Below the pieces are notes generated by a model that was not told the DNA's origin, did no database searches, and saw only the letters and a list, made by a program, of their open reading frames with translations. From Prevotella sp. (GTDB lineage Bacteria; Bacteroidota; Bacteroidia; Bacteroidales; Bacteroidaceae): a stretch of DNA of 52,548 bases. Position 1 is the first letter of the stretch, and every line of letters begins with the position of its first letter. This document shows positions 8,020-16,200 of the stretch, in pieces. Where the stretch lies: positions 1 through 52,548 of the forward strand of contig JAILFH010000069.1 of the NCBI GenBank assembly GCA_024697645.1, in the 5' to 3' direction. Both the position numbers and the translations under genes were made by a program.

Positions 8020-11000
8020 TTATTCCTTTCCAAGAATGATGTTCACCAATGCAGTTACGTCAGCAATCGTGATTCCATCTTCACCATTCACATCAGCAGC
8101 CTCATGATCATATTCATAAGGTTCTGTGTTGTCCTTACCCAGAATGATGTTCACCAGTGCAGTCACGTCAGCAATCGTAACAGAGCCATCACCATTCACA
8201 TCACCCTTGTGAGGAGTAGTAGCGACCTTCTTGTAGATTTGAACTGCTTTTTGGCTTGCAGAAGAGTAACAAGCGAACAAACTACTTGATTCATTATATT
8301 GGAGAACGTTACGAGTATTTGTACCTTGGAAGATGATTGACGCAGTACCATCGGTGTCAATTGCGATAATAGCTTTTGCATTACCATTCTCGTCAATCTC
8401 AGCTTCAGTCTTCAGATGGTTGCTAGAACTACTTGCAGCATAGAGATAGCCATCACCAACATTAAAGTACCAACCTTCAGAATTACCTTCAAGCGTAATT
8501 TGCTGGACTTCCTCACCTACAGTAACTGTTGCATCTTCATTAACGGTAATGGTTGCGACACCACGATTATTGCTGTTTTGCGTTGTACTCATGGCTACGG
8601 CTGCATTATCAGCAACATTAGCAATGATGATGACGTCATCCGCAGCAAGTTTTGAGCCGTCAGTGACTAGTTCAAAAATATCGGCGACAACTATAGAAGG
8701 ATCCTTTACGCTAATGGTATAAGTTGCTGGGGTTACATCATATTCTTCCAACTGTGCGTCAGTAAGAGTAGCAGTAATAGTGGCTGTACCGACTGCGACA
8801 CCACCAACTTCACCAGTTGTAGCATCAACGATAGCAACATCTTCATTGTCGGAACTATAAACGATAGTTACTCCTTCCATATCAGCCGTAGCAGCATTTG
8901 TCACAAACTCGTTGATATTAACAGTGGTTGTTGGTTCACTGAACGAAAGCGTTACCTTCTTTTTCACCACGTTTACCACTAAAGTGGCTTCGGCCAAAGT
9001 GTTGGCATCAGCATCAACAGCAGTTGCAGTCAACGTAGTAGTTCCCAGAGCATAAGCGTAAAGAGCATTGTCAGTTTCGCTAAATTCAGCAATAGTCTTA
9101 TCAGGGCTATCTACGAAAATAGTTGCTCCCTCGACAGTGCAGGTAACCTCAAGATTCTCTTCGATATCGCCAACAGACATGGTCAGTTCACTGATGGCCT
9201 GTCCGTTGAGGACAAAGTTAACTGCTGCAGTAGCTTCCTCATTGGTCAGTTTGTAGAGGTACACAGGCTTTTGACCCTCATAAGTTGAAGATTTGAAATA
9301 ACGGAAACGATTTTGATTAGATGCGGCATTATAGCGAAGTACTGCAGAACTTGAGGCGATAAGAGCATCGCCACTCTCTGTGAATGTAATTGCATTATAT
9401 AGTGCTGCGTCTTGTTGATTTAGACCATTTGAATCCGAAGTTCTTCCAACATATTTTCCATTGTATGCTAGGAGAGTATAGCCTTCTTCTGAGCCTGTAA
9501 TTGAAAAAACAGCAGCTTTGTTAGCATCATTGGCTACGATTTGACCATTATTAATAGCCACACCAATTGTGTTTTCTGCAACGTCAAGGTCTTCTAGACC
9601 ACTATTGAATGCTAAATTGCCCTCTTCATAGACTACAAGATAGTAGCCGTCAGTGAGTTCGTCAGTCGAAGTTACTTTTACAAAAGTCTTGCCCTCGATG
9701 ACAGGTGCTACTTTAATGGTGTAAGTAGCAGAAACGACTGCACTGTATTCTCCATCAGGACTTACCGAACGAGCATAGATGGTCGTTTCCTCGTTGATAG
9801 TAATTTCAGTGCTGGTTGGGTTATATACTGTCCAAGTTTCCTGATCGAAAGAATATTCCACATCATCGACATTCTCATCTTCAGGTACATTGATTGTTAT
9901 CGTGGTTCCAGCCTCAACTTCACCTTCAGCAGGAGTGAAAGAAGGTGCAGTAATAGTTGCTGGAGTATCGGGGCGAGTAAGGCTGACAAGCTGGTTATTA
10001 GCATCAAACTCGTAGGTATCGTTGTATTTTTTCAGATTACCATAAACAACTACTTCGTCACCTACCTGGATATCGTCTGCTGAAGTAAAGTTTTCACCAT
10101 TATAACTCTTACCACGATATGCCTGCAGTTGGCTACTTGTAGTCAAGCCATCATCAGATATATTATAAGAGATGTTACCATATTGTGAATTATAAGCGGT
10201 AACGATTTCAGAAACAATACCTTTAGCATAAACGCCTGTAATACCAGAATTGGCATCAATAGCAGCAAGTGCCTGTGCGACAGTATAAGGATTCTCAGCC
10301 GTTGCGCCAGCAACATTTGGATCAGGATAAGAAACCGTATAACTTGCTGTTGCTTCAACATAGTCATCATTTCCTGCAAATGTGGCTGTGATTGTGGCAG
10401 TTCCATAACCATTAACGGTAACAGCACCTGAAGTTGCATCTACATCAGCAACAGCAGTATTGTCACTTGCATAGGTAATAGAAAGACCTTCGATAGTATT
10501 TCCCGCGTTATCTGTAACGGTCAGTGTAGGAACATTCGTTAATGCACCAGTAGCAGTTGCCTCTACGCTCTCTGCAGAGAATGTAAGAACGACTGGAGTA
10601 CGAGTAGTCGACTCTGCTTCTGGAACCACAAATATCTGTAGTTCCGGTGTAGTGTTATAAAGTGTTGGGAAACCGACAATTGTATATTTTACAGAAAGGT
10701 CATCAAGGGTAAAATCCTTAGCATCACCTTGTCCGTAAAGTTGAACGGTTTCTGAACCAAGAGTGATATAATACTTGCTATCTGTCTGTGTTATGGTTGC
10801 ACCTGTAATCTTGTAATACTTACTGAGTTCTGCACTAATAGTTGAACTCCAATCGGCTGCTGCCAACGTTGTTGGCTCTGGTGCGTCACCTATTGTAGGA
10901 GTTACTCCACTGAGTTCAGTAATCTGAGGTGTAGAATTACGCACCTGATAGGTTACCTCGGCAGTACCATTAAGTACATTGCCAGCAGTTAACCCATGGC

Positions 11001-11895
11001 CGCTCTTATACATAACGATAGCACCGCTTGCATCCTGAATATATGCGTAGTTACCATTCACGTAGGTTACAACTGCATCCGTTAAGGTCACAAAGTACGT
11101 TCCTGCTTCAGTTTGTGCCGATAAAGCCGCAATGTTTGACAAGAGCGTTCCTAAAGTAAATGTTTTAGATGTCGTTTCGCTTTCTGTAAGACCATCTGCT
11201 GTGGCTTTAGCTTGCACTGTTGTAGTCTCTGAAATAGTGAAAGCACCTGTATAGTCACTCCATGTAGAACCTTCGTCGGTAGAGTATTGGATTGTTGAAC
11301 CCTCGGTAGTGCAAGTTATACTTACCTCAGTTGTTGGGTAAAACGGGGTTGTACCAGATATTGTCGGCGTTGCAACCTGACCTGCGGGCGTTTCAACCTT
11401 TTTATAAAGACTTAAAGAACCGCCTGTTCCAGACGCATAACATGCATAGCCATAGGTTCCATTTCTACGAAGATTGGCGTTAACATTGTTAGCGGTATTC
11501 TTTTTATTTACAAAATCATAAGTTGCTGTACCTGAAACTGTCCATAGGGACATATCATCTGTGCCACTTGTAAGCAACTGTGCCTTGTTTTTAGCACCTG
11601 TACTTGCAGCATAGGATGAAGTAGAAGCATTGTAAATTGTATAATAATCACCACTTGCTGCTATATGCCATATAATAGAAGCATCAGGTGATGAAATTAT
11701 ATCATTACTAATCGCAACCTCGGCATAGTCTAAACGGCCACTAGTTACACTTGCTTTCATGGCACCACCATCATAGACAATAACATAATCACCTTCAGTG
11801 ATAGTTCCTGAATAGAGCTGATAATCATCTGCCCATGCCACGCTCGCTACCATCAATAGCAATAGCGTGCATAAATTTCGTAAATTTTTAATCAT
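8020..11895 (-). CDS. very large secreted multidomain protein with C-terminal dockerin-like repeats
   Basis: The 1291-aa protein has a signal peptide at about 1-22, ending SVAWA. An N-terminal beta-rich module (about 23-165) is followed by a chitobiase/hexosaminidase C-terminal-like Ig module (about 170-245, ITCTTEGSTIQYSTDEGSTW). Next are an OB-fold-like region (about 255-430), a Big2-type domain (about 435-520), a DUF6359-like OB domain (about 530-635), a second chitobiase-C-like module (about 645-725), another beta-rich unit, and more Big2-type repeats (about 990-1080). Residues about 1229-1291 hold two copies of DVNG(D/E)-type calcium loops followed by ITIADVTALVNIILGK, a type I dockerin-like pair. 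No catalytic domain is evident. It may be a surface scaffold or glycan-binding protein; its own promoter lies upstream. Confidence 0.82.
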   Translation of the reverse strand: MIKNLRNLCTLLLLMVASVAWADDYQLYSGTITEGDYVIVYDGGAMKASVTSGRLDYAEVAISNDIISSPDASIIWHIAASGDYYTIYNASTSSYAASTGAKNKAQLLTSGTDDMSLWTVSGTATYDFVNKKNTANNVNANLRRNGTYGYACYASGTGGSLSLYKKVETPAGQVATPTISGTTPFYPTTEVSITCTTEGSTIQYSTDEGSTWSDYTGAFTISETTTVQAKATADGLTESETTSKTFTLGTLLSNIAALSAQTEAGTYFVTLTDAVVTYVNGNYAYIQDASGAIVMYKSGHGLTAGNVLNGTAEVTYQVRNSTPQITELSGVTPTIGDAPEPTTLAAADWSSTISAELSKYYKITGATITQTDSKYYITLGSETVQLYGQGDAKDFTLDDLSVKYTIVGFPTLYNTTPELQIFVVPEAESTTRTPVVLTFSAESVEATATGALTNVPTLTVTDNAGNTIEGLSITYASDNTAVADVDATSGAVTVNGYGTATITATFAGNDDYVEATASYTVSYPDPNVAGATAENPYTVAQALAAIDANSGITGVYAKGIVSEIVTAYNSQYGNISYNISDDGLTTSSQLQAYRGKSYNGENFTSADDIQVGDEVVVYGNLKKYNDTYEFDANNQLVSLTRPDTPATITAPSFTPAEGEVEAGTTITINVPEDENVDDVEYSFDQETWTVYNPTSTEITINEETTIYARSVSPDGEYSAVVSATYTIKVAPVIEGKTFVKVTSTDELTDGYYLVVYEEGNLAFNSGLEDLDVAENTIGVAINNGQIVANDANKAAVFSITGSEEGYTLLAYNGKYVGRTSDSNGLNQQDAALYNAITFTESGDALIASSSAVLRYNAASNQNRFRYFKSSTYEGQKPVYLYKLTNEEATAAVNFVLNGQAISELTMSVGDIEENLEVTCTVEGATIFVDSPDKTIAEFSETDNALYAYALGTTTLTATAVDADANTLAEATLVVNVVKKKVTLSFSEPTTTVNINEFVTNAATADMEGVTIVYSSDNEDVAIVDATTGEVGGVAVGTATITATLTDAQLEEYDVTPATYTISVKDPSIVVADIFELVTDGSKLAADDVIIIANVADNAAVAMSTTQNSNNRGVATITVNEDATVTVGEEVQQITLEGNSEGWYFNVGDGYLYAASSSSNHLKTEAEIDENGNAKAIIAIDTDGTASIIFQGTNTRNVLQYNESSSLFACYSSASQKAVQIYKKVATTPHKGDVNGDGSVTIADVTALVNIILGKDNTEPYEYDHEAADVNGEDGITIADVTALVNIILGKE

Positions 11896-11941
11896 AGGTT
11901 TAAAGATTTTATTATTAATTTTTTTAAGTCGATATTTGGTG

Positions 11942-11972
11942 CAAAGTTACAAAGAAAAATTAAAAGCGCAAA
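11942..11972 (-). promoter_or_regulatory. promoter for the 1291-aa protein gene
   Basis: On the minus strand TTTG (11972-11969) and TAACTTTG (11949-11942) are 19 nt apart, matching the Bacteroidetes consensus. The predicted 5' UTR is about 40 nt. Confidence 0.8.
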
Positions 11973-12136
11973 GAGTTTAGCGAGTTATCTTTGTTAAATT
12001 TTTATTTAATCACTGATAACACATTGGGAATCAATAAAAAAGGAGGACTTACGAATCGTAACACAATTATCTCGCATAGTGATAGGAAAAGAGTCTACCA
12101 CCATGCGAGAAAACAAGGGATTCTAAAGGAAATTGC

Positions 12137-12598
12137 TTACAATTTGGCGAGGAAACGGTCGCGATCTACGATGTAACGGACATGATTGCCTTCGCCGAGA
12201 ACGAGAGCCTCTCCCCTGCCCTCCCCTAAAGGGAAGGGAGATTCTGACTGCGAAGAGGTTTCTGCTCCCTCGCCTTGAGGAGAGGGCTGGGGAGAGGCTT
12301 CTATTTGCATCGCTACTACGTGGAAGGTTAGACGGCGGCCTTCGATTGCGACGAGTTCGGCTGTGGCAAAGATTTCGGCGCCAATGGGCGTAGGACGCAA
12401 ATGGCTGACGTCGATATGAGCACCAACAGTAGTTTGCTCTGCTGGAAGTTCCTGATCGACGGCAAGCATCGCTGCATTCTCCATGAGTGCAATCATAACG
12501 GGTGTTGCTAAAACAGGCATATCGCCTGAGCCCATTGCCTGGGCTGTGTGCGCCTCACTAACAGTGAGAACGCTGGTGTGAGTTAAACCGATGTTCAT
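12137..12598 (-). CDS. hotdog-fold acyl-CoA thioesterase (FlK-like) with an in-frame repeat insertion
   Basis: The 153-aa protein resembles the fluoroacetyl-CoA thioesterase-like hotdog family. It shows ATPVMIALMENAAM, holding the expected Thr and Glu, and then VGAHIDVSHLRPTPIG, holding the His-containing strand and the Pro-rich turn. The fold runs normally through RRLTFHVVAM. It is then interrupted by about 35 Pro/Gly/Ser/Glu-rich residues encoded by GC-rich palindromic repeat DNA (12199-12305) before the terminal strand NHVRYIVDRDRFLAKL. The insert falls at a loop before the last beta strand, so the enzyme may still work. It lies about 700 nt downstream of the phosphatase-GH92 gene on the same strand. 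Confidence 0.8.
   Translation of the reverse strand: MNIGLTHTSVLTVSEAHTAQAMGSGDMPVLATPVMIALMENAAMLAVDQELPAEQTTVGAHIDVSHLRPTPIGAEIFATAELVAIEGRRLTFHVVAMQIEASPQPSPQGEGAETSSQSESPFPLGEGRGEALVLGEGNHVRYIVDRDRFLAKL
12199..12305. repeat. GC-rich palindromic repeat inside the thioesterase gene
   Basis: Two degenerate palindromes of the CCTCCCCTAAAGGGAAGGG and CCTCGCCTTGAGGAGAGGG type lie in frame in the coding sequence. They belong to the same family as the intergenic palindromes at about 3520-3655 and 7862-7930. Confidence 0.75.
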
Positions 12599-12599
12599 A

Positions 12600-13014
12600 A
12601 TAGAATGAAAAAAGAAGAAGCCTCTCCCCCCGAAATTTTAACCACGGATGACACAGATGTTCTCTTTATTAACAATGTCACGGATGTTTCATCACGGATT
12701 GTTATTCAATAGGAGAAGTCGGCTCGATTATTATTGTTATTGTTACTTTGTTACCTTGTTACTTTGTTACTTTGAAAATGCTGCTCATAACCATTCATAA
12801 CTGCTCATAACCATTCATCATAATGCTTTTGCCCTTACAGGGCGTTGGTTACTTGCACTAATTAACCCCAGGGCGTTGCCCTGGGCTGTGTGCTTGTTGG
12901 GCTTTCAGCCCGTCAGTAGCAATGGAATTCTCGTTCCTCCTTCCTCGCTCCTCCTTTCTCGATAAATTCTTTGAACTCTTGAACCCTTGAACTATTGATG
13001 AGGTGGAAACTGAG
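12600..13014. repeat. repeat-filled spacer with a solo element arm
   Basis: There is no gene in this 415-nt stretch. It holds short degenerate CACGGATG repeats (about 12640-12705), the GTTACTTT run (about 12738-12775), decamer units (about 12780-12815), a solo arm of the 341-bp element (12821-12913), the inverted GAGAAACGAGGAGCGAG block (about 12925-12965) and a few heptamers (about 12968-12992). Confidence 0.8.
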
Positions 13015-13210
13015 TAATGCTTTTGCCCTTACAGGGCGTTGGTTACTTGCACTAATTAACCCCAGGGCGTTGCCCTGGGCTAAGTGCGCCTTGGCCCTTC
13101 AGGCCGCATTTTTAGTTTGCCTAATATCCACACAACCATATAAACACCTCTTTATAATACAGATGAATTTCTCCCTAAAAAACGGACAGAATGCCCAACT
13201 AACACTAAAT
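13015..13210. mobile_element. partial copy (left arm plus centre) of the 341-bp inverted-arm element
   Basis: This copy matches 2902-3105 through the three arm palindromes and the AT-rich centre (for example TAATACAGATG and GGACAGAATGCCCAAC). It lacks the right arm. It shows that the centre of the element is conserved between copies, as expected for one mobile unit. Confidence 0.65.
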
Positions 13211-13292
13211 TGCGCTCCTCCTTTCTCGATAAATTCTTTGAACTCTTGAACTCTTGAACCCTTGAACTCTTGAACCCTTGAACTTTTGAACT
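13211..13292. repeat. repeat block and heptamer array abutting the GH92 stop codon
   Basis: A fragment of the inverted GAGAAACGAGGAGCGAG block is followed by about nine heptamers of the TTGAACT/TTGAACC type. The array ends within 1-2 nt of the stop codon of the phosphatase-GH92 gene at 13293, so there is almost no unique 3' spacer. Confidence 0.8.
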
Positions 13293-16200
13293 TTAATACT
13301 GGAGCGTAGCTCCCTTTAGGATGTCAGAGTGGGTAATCGTGGTTCCACGAAGAGGTTGACCATCGAGGAGAATTTGGCCTCCATCGGAAGTGTTGGAAGC
13401 GCGTTTCTCAATGGTGAATTGTTTACCATTCTCGAGATTGAGGACGACGCGCTGGAAGGTAGGAGCAGCAAGTTCGTAGTTGGGAGTTCCTGGGCAAACG
13501 GGATAGAAACCGATTGAGGAGAATACATACCAAGCCGACATCTGACCTGCATCGTCATTACCAGAGAGACCACCTGGGGTGTCATTGTATTCAGTATCGA
13601 GAATATGACGAACCCAACGCTTAGTGAGGTCTGGACGACCCGCATAATTAAATAGATAGGCAATCTGATGACAGGGTTCATTGCCGTGCCAATAGAGTCC
13701 CTGTTCAAACATCGAATCGAGTTTCTCCTCGAATCGCTTTGTTCCGCCCATCACCTCAACAAGCGCAGGAATATTCTGGGGCACATACCATGAATAGTGG
13801 CAAGTGGCACCTTCGGTGATGTAAGACTTACGATGCACAAGGTCCTGATTGTTCTCCCATTCGCCTCCTTTCTTGTTTTTCGCAGAAGGAGTATGACGAC
13901 CGTCAGCCCAGCCGACACGAGGATTGATGACGTTTCGCCAGTTCTCACTACGCCGCATCAACTCTTGATAATCAGCCTCAGTGCCAAAGTCACGGGCGAG
14001 TTGGGCTACACAGAAATCATCGTAGGCATACTCCAATGTGCGCGATGTCTGCTCATCAGTATGGAATGCATCAAGTACATGATCTTCCATCGGTATATAC
14101 CCATATTTCAGATAGGAATCAAGGGCGCGACGACCCATTCCATTCTTGTATTGCTCAGGCGAAGGCGACTCGAACGCATTCTGACGAAGGTAGTGATAGG
14201 CGGTGGAATAAAAGGAAGAAGAAGACCCACCCCCCTGCCCCTCCCTATTAGTGAGGGGAGTAGAATGCCCACTATCTGAAGAATCAGGAAGAATAGAGTT
14301 ATCACTCCCCGCCCTATCCACCTTTGCTCTTAGCGATTCCTGCTTCAATTCAGGCTCAGCCTGATTTTGCACGAATCGAGAGCTGCACCCCAAGCTTTCA
14401 TCGTCAACACTCAGTTGCCGATTTACCTTGTCCTGCAGGGAGGGGGCTGACTGGCCACTATCTGAAGAATCAGGAAGAATAGAGTTATCACTCCCCGCCC
14501 TTACAGGGAGGGGCTGGGGGGAGGGTCTCGTTATTTCTATCCCTTTCACATAGGCGTCGGCGAGGACGGAAGCGCAATGATCACCAATCATGGCGGCAGT
14601 GTAACTATTCCAACAGGGGAAGATAGGCATCCAACTTCCTTGCTCAGCCATAATGACCAACGACTTCATCATCTGAGCAGAAAGTGATGGGCAAATGATG
14701 TTATAGAGGGGATGAACAGCACGATAAGTGTCCCACATGGAGAAGTCGGTGAAATACTTTAGTGGAGAGTGGAGAGTGGAGAGTGGAGAGTTATGATTTG
14801 CATTTTCTGCTGCATCGCCGTTAACGGGAGTTGAAGATTGCGAACTTGGAACCTGAAACTTGGAACTTGAAACTAAATTCTCTGAACTTTGAACCTTGAA
14901 CCTTGAACCTTGAACCGGAGACTCTGGACTCTGGACTCCGGACTCTGCACTTTGCACTGAATTCTCTAAACATTGAACATTGAACATTGAACATTGAACA
15001 GAATTCTCTGAACCACCAAATCGTGGGAAGCGGCCATCGACATCACTAAATTCGCGGGGAAGGAAGGAAGTGCGATAAAGAGCACCATAGAACTGGTTGA
15101 CACGAGCAGTGTCGGAATCGTAGACGTCAATCGTGTGGAGACGATCAATCCAACAATCGGCAAGTTCTGCCTGCATCTGTTCAAAGGTCTTGCCTGTGGC
15201 TTCTGCCTCAAGGTTTCGGAGGCAACCTTCGCGGTCGTTGAAGGAAGATGCGGTTGTGAACGTAAGTTGCTGACCATGAGGCACTAAGAACGTCAGATAA
15301 ACACCTACGTGCTGTGCCAATGTGGGATGATGAGTAGTAGTCAAATCATCGGGTGAAGGCTCTTGTCTAATTTCCAGTTGATTGGGGAAAATCTTGTCAC
15401 CCGAGAAGGTGCCATAAGCAAGCAGTCGTTCCCTTGATTTATAGTCAGCCGAAAGAGATTTCGTTTCGTCTGCAGCGCCATATCGGAGCAGGAAATGTCC
15501 ACTGAATCCAGCCGATTCTCCCCAACCTTGATAGATGCGATGAACAGGATTATAGCCATAGACCTCGTGACGGAGCGTATCAATGCAAATATACCCTAAA
15601 CCCTCATCACTATTGGGATTGACCACAATATGAATCGTATCGAACGACTCAACGTCAGTGGTGAAACGGACAGGCGTCACTCGCATCATTGACGTATGAC
15701 TGGTAGCAGTAAGTTCTGTGAGAAGATGCTCATCGAGCAGTTCTACAGCATAGTAATGAGGATGAGAGACTTCGCGTTCATGAGAGAATCGAGTGGCACG
15801 AGCCGAAGGGCTTGTGCGAAGAGGTCCTGAAAGGGTGGCAAGAGTAAACGAACCGTAATCCTGAGTGCATCCTCCAACTATCCAATGACTGTTGCGGAAA
15901 CCCTGAAGATGGGTGTCCTTATAATAATAAGGTGCAATGCACTTCTGCTCTGTGTCTTGAGTCTGGGGAGTCCAGAAGTTCTGACCATTCGGCACCAACA
16001 CTGCTGGCAACGTCTGCCCATGTTCCTCAGAACCCTTACCAAATAGACCCGCTGAGAGCGTGTTTGCCTGATCTGTTCCCACCATTGTGTTGAGTGCACA
16101 AAGTTGACGCATGTGCTCAAAGCGGTGGATGCGCTCGGCAACATAACCTTTCACGTCAGCCCAGCGATAATAGTCGACATTGCCTTTCCTAACCGCTGGA

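Noticed and set aside
12995..13249. Open frame of 84 codons
   Set aside because: It only translates the inverted-arm element and nearby repeats; the same translated pieces appear at other copies, with no sign of a protein family.
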